Below are positions 26,742 through 35,370 of a DNA stretch of 64,000 nucleotides, in pieces. This DNA comes from Fulvimarina manganoxydans (GTDB lineage Bacteria; Pseudomonadota; Alphaproteobacteria; Rhizobiales; Rhizobiaceae), in contig NZ_FWXR01000019.1 of NCBI RefSeq assembly GCF_900176465.1, positions 31,528 through 95,527 of the forward strand. The letters are read 5' to 3'. The position numbers and the translations under genes are program-made. The notes beneath the pieces were generated by a model, which had not been told where the DNA came from, made no database searches, and saw nothing but the letters and a program-made list of their open reading frames with translations. The number at the start of each line of letters is the position of its first letter. Position 1 is the stretch's first letter.

Positions 26742-28235
26742 TCAGGACGCCGAAATATCGTATTCGCGCATCTTTCGATAGAGCGTCGAGCGGCCGATGC
26801 CCAGCCGACGCGCGATCTCGCTCATCCGGCCGCCATATTGGACGAGGGCAAGGCGAATGAGGTCGGCCTCGATATCCTCCAGGCGTCGCATATCGCCTTT
26901 CGAATCATGCAGCGCGACGGCGGATTGGGCGCCACCGCGCTCAAGATCGCCATAGGGAGACGGGTGCGTCTTCCGGGACATCAGCGGAGGGGCAGGCGTG
27001 ACGAGGCCGTTGCCCGTGTGCCCTGCGGGCACTTCGGAGGCAGGCCCATCCGAGCCGGCTCGTCTCGCCTCGCTCATGGCGACGATCGGGCCAAAATCCA
27101 TCGGCTGCAGAACGTCGCTATCGGCCAGGACGACAGCCCGATGAACGGCATTTTCCAACTGGCGGATATTGCCCGGCCAGTCGAAGCGTTCCAGGAGATC
27201 GATCGCAGCACCGGACAGGTGGCGGGCTGGCGACTGCGGTTCGCTTTCGCGAAAACGGGCGAGAAACTGCTCGGCAAGCATGCGAATTTCCGCCGGCCGG
27301 TCTCTCAAGGGCGGCACTTCGATCTCGAAGGCATTCAGCCGATAGTAGAGGTCCTGGCGAAAACTGCCGCGCCCCACCGCCTCATGCAGGCTGCGATTGG
27401 TGGCGGAGAGGATGCGCACATCGACCGGAACGGGCCGATCGCCGCCCACCGGATCGACAGTGCCCTCCTGTAGGACGCGCAGGAGCTTGACCTGCACCGC
27501 CGGGCTCAACTCGCCCACCTCGTCGAGAAGCAGCGTGCCGCCATCGGCCTCCCGGAACTTGCCGACATGGTCGCGGCCTGCGTCGGTGAAGGCGCCCTTG
27601 GCATGGCCGAAGAGGATCGATTCGGCGAGATCGGAGGGCAGGGCGCCGCAATTGACGGTCACGAAGGGCCTCGTCGCTCGTGGCCCATACGCCTGAATGG
27701 CTCGCGCGATCCACTCCTTGCCGACGCCGGTCTCCCCACCGATAAGAACGGGGATGGCCGATCGCGCCGCTTTCGTCGCCACCTGGACGACGGAGGCCAT
27801 GGGGTCCGGCAGGGACAGGCGCTCGAGACTGACCGGACGACGCGCCGCGTGGGTCCCGGTCTCGAACATTCTGACGGCGCTCTTCAAGGTCTCCTTCAAC
27901 CGGTCTGGCGCCACAGGCTTGACCACAAAGTCGAAGGCGCCAGCGCGCATGGCGGCGACGACTGTGTCGACCGAATCCTTGGCCGTCTGCACCACGACGG
28001 GGATTTCCAACCGACGGCGGCGCATCTCGGCCATCACCTCCGAGCCGCTCTTGTCGGGCATGACGAGGTCCAGCACGATGGCGGCGATGTCGCCGGCCTT
28101 GGGCCCCGCAAGGACGTCGAGAGCGGCGCGCCCGCCATCGCAGTGAATCGGCTGAAGACCCATCCGCGAGATATGGGCGTCGAGGAGCCGGCGCTGGATC
28201 GGGTCGTCGTCGACGACGAGAACCTTCTTGGTCAT
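26742..28235 (-). CDS. NtrC-type sigma-54-family response regulator with GAFTDA loop
   Basis: A 497-residue regulator: receiver domain (1-120, phosphoacceptor Asp56 in IVLDLVMPD), AAA+ domain (about 140-370) with Walker A GGETGVGKE at 166-174 and Walker B GTLLLDEVGE, and a C-terminal Fis-type helix-turn-helix (IARRLGIGRSTLYRKMREY). The loop that normally reads GAFTGA and contacts sigma-54 reads GAFTDA (residues 214-219, Asp218), so activation through sigma-54 may be altered or lost. The gene is monocistronic, without an adjacent kinase, and is divergent from the M3 peptidase gene. Its signal is unknown. Confidence 0.94.
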   Translation of the reverse strand: MTKKVLVVDDDPIQRRLLDAHISRMGLQPIHCDGGRAALDVLAGPKAGDIAAIVLDLVMPDKSGSEVMAEMRRRRLEIPVVVQTAKDSVDTVVAAMRAGAFDFVVKPVAPDRLKETLKSAVRMFETGTHAARRPVSLERLSLPDPMASVVQVATKAARSAIPVLIGGETGVGKEWIARAIQAYGPRATRPFVTVNCGALPSDLAESILFGHAKGAFTDAGRDHVGKFREADGGTLLLDEVGELSPAVQVKLLRVLQEGTVDPVGGDRPVPVDVRILSATNRSLHEAVGRGSFRQDLYYRLNAFEIEVPPLRDRPAEIRMLAEQFLARFRESEPQSPARHLSGAAIDLLERFDWPGNIRQLENAVHRAVVLADSDVLQPMDFGPIVAMSEARRAGSDGPASEVPAGHTGNGLVTPAPPLMSRKTHPSPYGDLERGGAQSAVALHDSKGDMRRLEDIEADLIRLALVQYGGRMSEIARRLGIGRSTLYRKMREYDISAS

Positions 28236-28545
28236 GGCTTGGCGTCCCTGTTGGATTTGTCCCCGTCTGAAGCGGGGTTGACCCAGACTGGCACGGTCCG
28301 CCTGAAGAGCCGGTCAAGGAACGCGGACAACGCTGTCCTAGCGATTTAAGGACAATTTGAATGGTCTGGACGTCTGGCAGACAGGGAAGCCGGCCTTTAT
28401 GTAGCCGAGCATGACCAGGCTGACGCTTTGAGTGACCGACACGGCTTCGCTCACGGCGCCTTGCCCTCCTTATTGATGTGCCGAGTGGCCGAGAGACCGC
28501 TAATCTTTCGTTCGCTTAGTGCTCGAATCGGAAAGCCAGCAATCC
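28236..28545. promoter_or_regulatory. Divergent intergenic region between the NtrC-type gene and pepF
   Basis: About 310 bases separating two divergent genes. An AT-richer segment at 28340-28370 (GCGATTTAAGGACAATTTGAATGG) is a plausible promoter zone. The segment at 28480-28495 (GCCGAGTGGCCGAGAG) looks tRNA-like at first sight but does not fold into a cloverleaf. Confidence 0.35.
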
Positions 28546-30375
28546 ATGACGAATGTCCTGTCCCGTTTCTTCCGCTCTCTCGCCGAAGCCGCCGAGACGA
28601 AGGGCGCCGATCTGCCCGAATGGAACCTGGACGACCTCTATCCGGCCATGGACTCGCCGGCGCTCAAATCCGATCTCGACGAAGCAAGACACCGGGCAGA
28701 AGCCTTCAAGGAGCGTTGGCGCGGCCACCTTGCCGAGCTCGCCGCGAACGATCCGGCCGAGCTTGCCGCCTCCGTGCGCGAATTCGAGGCGCTGGAAGAG
28801 CTTCTCGGCCGCGTTATTTCCTATGCCGGTCTCGTCTATGCCGGCGACACGTCGGACCCGGTGCGCGCCAAGTTCTATGGCGACATCCAGGCGACCATCA
28901 CCGACATCTCAACCCATCTTCTCTTCTATACGCTGGAGCTGAACCGCATCGAGGATGGGGTGATGGACGAGGCCATGGCGAGCGAGCCGGCGCTCGGCCA
29001 TTACCGCCCCTGGCTCGTCGATCTGCGCAAGGACAAGCCTTATCAGCTCGAAGACCGGGTGGAGGAGCTGTTCCACGAAAAGGCGATCACCGGGCGTGGC
29101 GCCTGGAACCGGCTGTTCGACGAGACCCTGACCAGCCTGCGCTTTACCGTGGACGGGGACGATCTGACGCTCGAATCGGCGCTCAATTTTCTTCAGGACC
29201 CGGACCGGGAAAAGCGGCGCAAGGCGGCCGCGGCTCTTGCCAAGGTCTTTTCCGAAAATCTGCGCAGCTTCACCCTCATCACCAACACGCTCGCCAAGGA
29301 CAAGGAAATTTCCGATCGTTGGCGTGGCTTTGAGGATGTCGCCGATTCTCGCCATCTGGCCAACCGGGTCGAGCGCGAAGTGGTCGATGCGTTGTCGACG
29401 GCGGTCACCGCCGCCTATCCGTCGATCTCCCACCGCTATTACGCCATGAAGGCCAAATGGCTCGGCCTCGACGCGCTCGACTACTGGGATCGCAACGCGC
29501 CCCTGCCGGACGCCAAGCGCCGCGACATTTCCTGGGACGAGGCCCGGTCGACGGTTCTTTCGGCCTATTCGGGCTTTTCGCCCGAAATGGCGGACATCGC
29601 CGGGCGCTTTTTCGACAAGGGCTGGATTGATGCCGCCCTGCGGCCCGGAAAATCGCCGGGCGCTTTTGCCCATCCGACCGTGCCGAGCGCCCATCCTTAT
29701 GTGCTTCTCAACTATATGGGTAAGCCGCGGGACGTGATGACGCTCGCCCACGAGCTCGGCCATGGCGTTCACCAGGTGCTGGCCGGCGAGCAAGGGGCGC
29801 TGATGGCGGCAACGCCCCTGACGCTGGCCGAGACGGCCTCGGTCTTCGGCGAGATGCTCACCTTCCGCTCGCTGCTCGCCCAGGCGAAAACCCCGCAGGA
29901 GCGCAAGACGCTGCTCGCCTCCAAGGTCGAGGATATGATCAACACGGTGGTCCGCCAGATCGCCTTCTATCAGTTCGAGCGGGCGCTTCACGAAGAGCGG
30001 CGCGCGGGCGAACTGACTTCCGAGCGGATCGGCGAGATTTGGGTCTCAATCCAGGGCAACAGCTTGGGCCCTGCCGTGCGGCTCGGGGCCGGCTACGAGA
30101 CCTTCTGGACCTACGTCCCCCACTTCATTCATTCGCCCTTCTACGTTTATGCCTATGCCTTCGGCGATTGCCTCGTGAACTCGCTCTATTCGGTCTATGA
30201 GAATGCCGAGGCCGGCTTCCAGGACAAATACTTCGCCATGCTGAAGGCCGGCGGCACCAAGCATCATTCGGAGCTTCTCGCCCCCTTCGGCCTCGACGCC
30301 TCCGATCCGGCTTTCTGGTCGAAGGGCCTTTCGATGATTTCGGGCTTCATCGATGAGCTGGAGGCGATGGAATAG
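28546..30375 (+). CDS. pepF: M3 family oligoendopeptidase F
   Basis: A 609-residue zinc oligopeptidase of the M3B (PepF) family, cytosolic, degrading short peptides. The zinc site is LAHELGHGVHQVLAG with the third ligand region TLAETASVFGEML about 28 residues later. The conserved N-terminal WNLDDLYPAMDSP and the C-terminal FPY/YVYAYAFGDCLVNSLY segments fit the family. ATG at 28546 (MTNVLSRFF) is preferred to a GTG at 28519. The divergent NtrC-type gene may regulate it, by position only. Confidence 0.94.
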   Translation: MTNVLSRFFRSLAEAAETKGADLPEWNLDDLYPAMDSPALKSDLDEARHRAEAFKERWRGHLAELAANDPAELAASVREFEALEELLGRVISYAGLVYAGDTSDPVRAKFYGDIQATITDISTHLLFYTLELNRIEDGVMDEAMASEPALGHYRPWLVDLRKDKPYQLEDRVEELFHEKAITGRGAWNRLFDETLTSLRFTVDGDDLTLESALNFLQDPDREKRRKAAAALAKVFSENLRSFTLITNTLAKDKEISDRWRGFEDVADSRHLANRVEREVVDALSTAVTAAYPSISHRYYAMKAKWLGLDALDYWDRNAPLPDAKRRDISWDEARSTVLSAYSGFSPEMADIAGRFFDKGWIDAALRPGKSPGAFAHPTVPSAHPYVLLNYMGKPRDVMTLAHELGHGVHQVLAGEQGALMAATPLTLAETASVFGEMLTFRSLLAQAKTPQERKTLLASKVEDMINTVVRQIAFYQFERALHEERRAGELTSERIGEIWVSIQGNSLGPAVRLGAGYETFWTYVPHFIHSPFYVYAYAFGDCLVNSLYSVYENAEAGFQDKYFAMLKAGGTKHHSELLAPFGLDASDPAFWSKGLSMISGFIDELEAME

Positions 30376-30578
30376 GCGATTGTCAGCAGTCTCTTGATGG
30401 GCCGGCAACCAGATGCCGGCCTACCTCGACAGAACTTCGTGGAGGCTTTGATTTCGTCGTCTGCCGCCTGACCGCAGGCGCCGGCCGGGACTTTCCGGCG
30501 GCCGCCCTTGTGATCTGCCCGTAATCGCGTTATGTGCGGGAGAACTCCACCCATACCGCGTTGCACCAGGAGACAGGC

Positions 30579-30980
30579 ATGGCCCGTGTCACCGTAGAAG
30601 ATTGCGTCGACAAGGTCGACAACCGTTTCGAGCTCGTGCTGCTTGCCAGCCACCGGGCCCGCCAGATTTCCCAGGGCAACCCGATCACGGTCGACCGCGA
30701 CAACGACAAGAATCCCGTTGTCGCCTTGCGCGAGATCGCCGATGAGACCCTGTCGCCGGGCGATCTGAAGGAAGATCTGATCCATTCCCTGCAGAAGCAT
30801 GTGGAAGTGGACGAGCCGGAAGAGGCCGCACGCCCGGCTGAGCCGGCGCCCCAGGCCGCGCCGCGTCAGGCGATCACCGCCGAGCCGGAAGAGAACGTCA
30901 CCTTCGACCGCATGTCGGAGGAAGAGCTCCTCGCTGGCATCGAAGGCCTCGTGCCGCCGGAAAAGAACGACGATTATTGA
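30579..30980 (+). CDS. rpoZ: RNA polymerase omega subunit
   Basis: A 133-residue omega subunit that assists folding of the beta' subunit. It begins [30 protein letters not shown] (in parts), the conserved omega motif, with a GGAGA ribosome site before the ATG at 30579. A charged, proline/alanine-rich extension ends with KNDDY, as in other alphaproteobacterial omegas. It heads the rpoZ-rsh-pyrE group; omega is also part of a ppGpp binding site on RNA polymerase in proteobacteria, which makes the proximity to rsh meaningful. Confidence 0.96.
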   Translation: MARVTVEDCVDKVDNRFELVLLASHRARQISQGNPITVDRDNDKNPVVALREIADETLSPGDLKEDLIHSLQKHVEVDEPEEAARPAEPAPQAAPRQAITAEPEENVTFDRMSEEELLAGIEGLVPPEKNDDY

Positions 30981-31030
30981 CGCGGCACTGGGCGGACCGC
31001 TTCCGCACCGGAGAAATCGAGCCTATCTAA

Positions 31031-31070
31031 AGGGGCGCGTCGCTTTTCGCAGCGGCGCGCCCCTCGCTTT
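31031..31070 (+). terminator. Terminator hairpin after rpoZ
   Basis: AGGGGCGCG (31031-31039) pairs with CGCGCCCCT (31056-31064) and is followed by CGCTTTTCG. It lies 50 bases after rpoZ and could end or attenuate transcription before rsh. Confidence 0.7.
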
Positions 31071-31118
31071 TCGCGTTTCACCAGCGGCCCAAGATGCTGA
31101 CGCATCGAGCCGCTGTAA

Positions 31119-31141
31119 CGTTCAAACGCCACGCGGGCTTA
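31119..31141. repeat. Probable fragment of the two-hairpin repeat (copy C)
   Basis: The words TTCAAACGCCACGCGGGCTT match the central spacer of copies A and B (CTCAAACGCCGCGCGGGCTT in A). The flanking hairpins of those copies are not recognisable here, so this is at most a truncated relic. Confidence 0.45.
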
Positions 31142-31179
31142 TACCACCGGCCACCGGTCAGGACCGGGGCCCGGTGGTA
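31142..31179 (+). promoter_or_regulatory. Stable hairpin in the rsh leader
   Basis: TACCACCGG (31142-31150) pairs with CCGGTGGTA (31171-31179), enclosing a nested CCGGT/ACCGG stem with a CAGG loop. It lies 45 bases before the rsh start codon and has no U-tract, so a terminator is unlikely. A role in leader RNA stability or translation is possible. Confidence 0.45.
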
Positions 31180-31223
31180 CGCCCCCTTCAACCGTCCAGC
31201 GGAAAGGCCGTCGTCGCCGTCCC

Positions 31224-33437
31224 ATGATGCGTCAATACGAACTCGTCGAGAAGGTCGCGGCCTATAAGGCCGATCTCGATGAAGCGCTCCTCAACCGAGC
31301 CTATGTCTATGCCATGCAGAAGCATGGCTCGCAGAAGCGCGCCAGCGGCGACCCTTATTTTTCCCATCCGCTCGAAGTGGCGGCGATCCTCACCGAACTG
31401 CATCTGGACGAGGCGACGGTCGCCGTCGCGCTCCTGCACGACACGATCGAGGACACCGACGCCACCCGCAAGGAGATCGATCAGCTCTTCGGCCCGAAGA
31501 TCGGCCAGCTCGTCGAAGGCCTGACCAAGCTCAAGCGCCTCGATCTCGTCTCCAAGAAGGCGGCCCAGGCGGAGAATTTCCGCAAGCTTCTGCTCGCGAT
31601 CGCTGACGATGTGCGCGTTCTTCTCGTCAAGCTCGCCGACCGGCTCCACAATATGCGCACCCTCGGGGCGATGGCGCCGGAAAAGCGCGTGCGCATCGCC
31701 CAGGAGACCATGGACATCTATGCGCCCCTTGCCGGACGCATGGGCATGCAGGACATGCGCGAGGAGCTGGAAAACCTCGCTTTTCGCCATGTGAATCTCG
31801 ACGCTTACGAGGCGCTGACGGCGCGCCTGACCGAATTGCGTGAGCGGCACGAGGGCACGATCGCGGCGATCGAACGGGATCTGACCGAACGATTGGCCCG
31901 GGAGGGTATCGAAGCCGTCGTTTCCGGGCGCCAGAAGAAGCCCTATTCGGTCTTTTCCAAGATGCAGCGCAAGGCTTTGTCCTTCGAGCAGCTCTCCGAC
32001 ATTTTCGGCTTCCGCGTCATCGTGAAGCGGGAGGAGGATTGCTATCGCACACTCGGCGTCGTCCACCGCACCTGGCCGATGGTGCCCGGCCGGTTCAAGG
32101 ACTATATCTCGACCCCTAAGCAGAACGATTATCGCTCGATCCACACCACGATCGTCGGCCCCTCGCGTCAGCGTGTCGAACTGCAGATCCGCACCCGCGA
32201 CATGCATCAGATCGCCGAATATGGCGTGGCCGCCCATGCGATCTACAAGGATGGCAGCGGGTCGAAGCAGATCGAATTGTCGAAGGATTCGCGCGCCTAT
32301 GCTTGGCTGCGCCATACGATCGAACTGCTCGCCAGCGGCGACAACCCGGAAGAGTTTCTCGAAAACACCAAGCTCGAACTCTTTCAGGATCAGGTCTTCT
32401 GCTTCACGCCGAAAGGGCGGTTGATCGCCCTGCCGCGCGGGGCGACGCCGATCGACTTCGCCTATGCCGTCCACACCGATGTCGGCCATTCCTGCGTCGG
32501 CTGCAAGATCGACGGGCGCATCATGCCGGTCGTCACCGAGCTGACCAATGGCGACGAGGTGGAGATCATCCGCTCCTCGAACCGCATGCCGCCGCCGGCC
32601 TGGGAGACGATCGCCGTCACCGGCAAGGCGCGGGCCGCGATCCGCCGGGCGACACGTCTGGCGATCCGCAAGCAATATTCGGGTCTCGGTCGTCAGATGC
32701 TCGAGCGCGCTTTCACGCGTTCGGGGCGCAGCTTCTCGCTGGAGGGTCTGAAGCCGGTGGTGGGCAAGCTTGGCCATCGCGAGGCCGAGGACGTGTTCGC
32801 CGCCGTCGGCCGTGGCGAGCTTTCCGCCAGCGATGTTCTGAAGGCGGTTCATCCCGATTATCAGGAAACCCGGGCCAAGAAGGCGCCAAGTGTCGAGGCG
32901 GAGGAGGGCTGGTTCAATCTGCGCAGCGCCGCCGGCATGATCTTCCGCATCCCCGGACGCGGCAAGCAGAAGGCGCGCAGCGCCGAAATGGCCATCCCGA
33001 TCCGGGGCGCCGGCGACGATCTGCCCGTCAGCTTCGCGCCCGATGGCGCGGTCCCGGGCGATCGGATCGTTGGCATCATCGAGCCGGGCAAGGGCATCAC
33101 CATCTATCCCATCCAGTCGCCCGCCTTGGTCGCCTTCGACGACCAACCCCATCGCTGGGTCGATGTGCGCTGGGATTTGGATGCGGCGATGGAGGCGCGT
33201 TTTCCGGCCCGCATCACCGTCTCGGCGATCAACGCCCCAGGCTCGCTCGCCGAAATCGCGAAGACGATCGCCGACAACGACGCCAATGTTCATACGATGT
33301 CGATGGTTTCGACGGCCGAGGACATCACCAAGATGGTCTTCGATCTGGAAGTCTGGGATCTCAACCATCTCAACCGGACCCTGACCCAGATTCGCGGCAA
33401 GGATTGCGTCTCGCTGGTCGAACGGGTGAATGGTTGA
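31224..33437 (+). CDS. rsh: Bifunctional (p)ppGpp synthetase/hydrolase Rsh
   Basis: A 737-residue long RelA/SpoT homologue, apparently the only one in view. The hydrolase HD domain is intact (SHPLEVAAIL, LLHDTIEDTD, KLADRLHNMRT), as is the synthetase (GRQKKPYSVFSKMQRK, then DYISTPKQNDYRSIHTTIVGP). A TGS domain (FCFTPKGRLIALPRGATPIDFAYAVH, in parts), helical and zinc-finger-like regions and a C-terminal ACT domain (SAINAPGSLAEIAKTIADND) follow. It should both make and degrade ppGpp in the stringent response. An ATG ATG pair begins at 31224. Confidence 0.97.
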   Translation: MMRQYELVEKVAAYKADLDEALLNRAYVYAMQKHGSQKRASGDPYFSHPLEVAAILTELHLDEATVAVALLHDTIEDTDATRKEIDQLFGPKIGQLVEGLTKLKRLDLVSKKAAQAENFRKLLLAIADDVRVLLVKLADRLHNMRTLGAMAPEKRVRIAQETMDIYAPLAGRMGMQDMREELENLAFRHVNLDAYEALTARLTELRERHEGTIAAIERDLTERLAREGIEAVVSGRQKKPYSVFSKMQRKALSFEQLSDIFGFRVIVKREEDCYRTLGVVHRTWPMVPGRFKDYISTPKQNDYRSIHTTIVGPSRQRVELQIRTRDMHQIAEYGVAAHAIYKDGSGSKQIELSKDSRAYAWLRHTIELLASGDNPEEFLENTKLELFQDQVFCFTPKGRLIALPRGATPIDFAYAVHTDVGHSCVGCKIDGRIMPVVTELTNGDEVEIIRSSNRMPPPAWETIAVTGKARAAIRRATRLAIRKQYSGLGRQMLERAFTRSGRSFSLEGLKPVVGKLGHREAEDVFAAVGRGELSASDVLKAVHPDYQETRAKKAPSVEAEEGWFNLRSAAGMIFRIPGRGKQKARSAEMAIPIRGAGDDLPVSFAPDGAVPGDRIVGIIEPGKGITIYPIQSPALVAFDDQPHRWVDVRWDLDAAMEARFPARITVSAINAPGSLAEIAKTIADNDANVHTMSMVSTAEDITKMVFDLEVWDLNHLNRTLTQIRGKDCVSLVERVNG

Positions 33438-33503
33438 TGGCGCGGCGGCGAGCGCCTACAGCATCGAGCAGGATTAATCCGCTTGGAGAGCAAAGCCGTG
33501 ACC

Positions 33504-34082
33504 ATGACGACCGACGAGGTGCTGGCGATCTTTCGTGAGGCGGGGGCCTATCTGGAGGGTCATTTCATCCTGACCTCCGGCCTGCGCAGCCCGGTCTTCC
33601 TGCAGAAGGCGCGCGTCTTCATGCATGCCGGGCCGACCGAGCGGCTCTGCCGGGCCATGGCCGAGGCGATTTCCGAGCGCATCGAGGGGCCGATCGATTA
33701 TGTGGTGGGGCCCGCGGTCGGCGGTATCATTCCGGCGTACGAGACCTCGCGCCATCTCGGCGTGCCGGCCGTCTGGGTGGAGCGCGAGAACGGCGTCTTT
33801 CGCCTGCGGCGATTCGAAATCCCGCGCGGAGCGCGAGTGGTGGTCGTCGAAGATATCGTCACGACCGGCCTGTCGATCCGCGAGACCGTAACGTGCCTGA
33901 AAGAGCTTGGCGCCGAAGTGCTCGCCGCCTCCTGCATCATCGATCGCTCGGCGGGGAAGGCCGATGTGGGCGTTCCGCTCGTCGCGCTCGCCGAATATGA
34001 GGTGCCGGCCTACTCGCCGGACGCCCTGCCGGCGGAACTCGCCGCCATCGAACCGGTGAAGCCGGGCAGCCGCAGTCTCTGA
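33504..34082 (+). CDS. pyrE: Orotate phosphoribosyltransferase
   Basis: A 192-residue PyrE that converts orotate and PRPP to orotidine 5'-phosphate in pyrimidine synthesis. The PRPP-binding loop [16 protein letters not shown] and the [13 protein letters not shown] substrate segment are present. ATG at 33504 ([10 protein letters not shown]) is preferred over a TTG at 33483 and GTG at 33498. It is 66 bases downstream of rsh in the same direction, the order usual in this group. Confidence 0.96.
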   Translation: MTTDEVLAIFREAGAYLEGHFILTSGLRSPVFLQKARVFMHAGPTERLCRAMAEAISERIEGPIDYVVGPAVGGIIPAYETSRHLGVPAVWVERENGVFRLRRFEIPRGARVVVVEDIVTTGLSIRETVTCLKELGAEVLAASCIIDRSAGKADVGVPLVALAEYEVPAYSPDALPAELAAIEPVKPGSRSL

Positions 34083-34091
34083 TCAGCCCTG

Positions 34092-34122
34092 CTCGGGCGC
34101 ATTCTCTGGCGCCCGAGTCTTG
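34092..34122. terminator. Terminator hairpin between pyrE and the TPR gene
   Basis: CTCGGGCGC (34092-34100) pairs with GCGCCCGAG (34109-34117), loop ATTCTCTG, followed by TCTTGC. It separates two convergent genes and could act in both directions. Confidence 0.75.
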
Positions 34123-34135
34123 CATCCGCTTGCCG

Positions 34136-34957
34136 TCAGATCTCCGGACCGGTCAGCTTCTCCGACAGGCGCCCAACGGCGTCCTGGGCGGATTTGAGCG
34201 CCGGATAGACGTTCAGCACTTCCTGATAAGCCGTGAGCGCCTGAGCCTCGCGCCCGGTGCGTTCAAGGATGAGGGCCAGCCCCATCATCGCCCCCCAATG
34301 GCGCGGCTCGCGCGCCAGGACCTGTTCGATATCGGCCAGCGACTTGCCGAGATCGCCAAGACCGAAATGGGCCGTCGCGCGGCGGTTCCAGGCCTCGGTG
34401 AAATCAGGGTCGAGCACCAAGGCTTGGTCGAGAACGTCCAGCGCGACGGCGCCCTGTTTATGGCCGATGGCCTGCGCCGCGCGGCGCATGAGAAGATCGA
34501 CGGTCGCACTGCCGCTATTGCGCCAGGACCGCTCGATCCGACCCGCGATGCGCTGGGCCTCTCTCTGGTCGGCCGTGCGCTTCAATTCGGCAAACAGCCG
34601 GTCGATCCGCTCTGCCTCGCTTTCGCCTTCCGGCGCCTGCGCCTCCTCCGACGGCGTATCGGCGGCAGGGGCCTCCTCCGCTGCCTGCTCGTCGCCGGTC
34701 AAAGGTCCGCCAAAGGCTTCCGGCGGGGCTTCCGGGTCCTGGTCGGGGGCGGGGCGCACCATCGGCCCCTGATCGCCGGGCGGTGATGGTATTTCAGGCA
34801 TGGGCATGTCGGGGGTGGCGCCCGGCGGCAGATCGTCGGGCATGATCACCGACGGATCGTCAGGGTTCGGCGCGGACTGAGCGAAACTCAGAGGCGGCAT
34901 CGCCAATGCGGCCAGTGTGACGACGGCCAGCGGCCATGAGGACATAAAAAAACGCAT
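34136..34957 (-). CDS. Exported TPR protein with proline-rich N-terminal region
   Basis: About 273 residues. A signal peptide (SSWPLAVVTLAALAMPPLSFAQ) leads to about 100 residues of proline- and acid-rich low-complexity sequence (repeats such as PDDLPPGATPDMPMPEIP), then tetratricopeptide repeats (LDVLDQALVLDPDFTEAWNRRATAHFGLGDLG, in parts, and ALILERTGREAQALTAYQEVLNVYP). It is likely a periplasmic scaffold or adaptor. The start at 34957 (MRFF) or ATG at 34945 gives a normal signal peptide; neither has a clear ribosome site, and a much longer in-frame extension upstream would overlap the L36 gene and is rejected. Confidence 0.82.
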   Translation of the reverse strand: MRFFMSSWPLAVVTLAALAMPPLSFAQSAPNPDDPSVIMPDDLPPGATPDMPMPEIPSPPGDQGPMVRPAPDQDPEAPPEAFGGPLTGDEQAAEEAPAADTPSEEAQAPEGESEAERIDRLFAELKRTADQREAQRIAGRIERSWRNSGSATVDLLMRRAAQAIGHKQGAVALDVLDQALVLDPDFTEAWNRRATAHFGLGDLGKSLADIEQVLAREPRHWGAMMGLALILERTGREAQALTAYQEVLNVYPALKSAQDAVGRLSEKLTGPEI

Positions 34958-35046
34958 GGATCGGAGGGTAACCGGCCCATGCGTTTCGTCAAATTGAAAA
35001 CTCGGTGAGCGCAAAAAGCTTTTGCGAATCCGGTGCTTTCGAAAGG

Positions 35047-35172
35047 TCAGCCCTGGCGCGCCTTGAAGCGCGGGGCCTCCTTGTTGATGATGTAGATGCG
35101 GCCCTTGCGGCGCACCATGCGGTTGGCACGATGGCGGGACTTCAGAGCCTTCAGCGAGTTCTTGATTTTCAT
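35047..35172 (-). CDS. rpmJ: 50S ribosomal protein L36, cysteine-free type
   Basis: A 41-residue L36 starting [18 protein letters not shown] and ending [11 protein letters not shown], matching the YkgO-type (zinc-independent) L36. The zinc-ligand cysteines and histidine of the C+ form are absent. The start is ATG at 35172; the longer reading frame upstream is not needed. It lies between the TPR gene and purK, on the same strand. Confidence 0.96.
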   Translation of the reverse strand: MKIKNSLKALKSRHRANRMVRRKGRIYIINKEAPRFKARQG

Positions 35173-35370
35173 GTCGATCCCCAGACCGTCTCTTAAGGCG
35201 ACGGGATCGCGTGATGCTCCGCCGCTTCCAATAAAAAACGCGCCCATGGACGCGTTCGGGATATTCCCAAAGATGGTGTTCGAAATATCCGCGAGCGTTC
35301 CACTTGTCAATGTCGTGATAGCGTCTCGAAGGCAGCGCCGCGCTGTTTCGAGGCGCCCTGTGGCTCTGCG
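35173..35370. other. Intergenic region upstream of rpmJ
   Basis: About 200 bases; rpmJ promoter expected here. The words ATTCCCAAAGATGGTGTTCGAAATATC at about 35260-35290 (in part) contain imperfect inverted GAATATT-like halves, without a confident assignment. Confidence 0.3.

Noticed and set aside
28478..28545. tRNA-like words (GCCGAGTGGCCGAGAG and TTCGTTCG)
   Set aside because: No acceptor stem and no anticodon arm could be folded; a class II tRNA would need more length.
31188..33368. Minus-strand open frame of 726 codons opposite rsh
   Set aside because: Mirror frame of a conserved gene; no independent start signal or domain.
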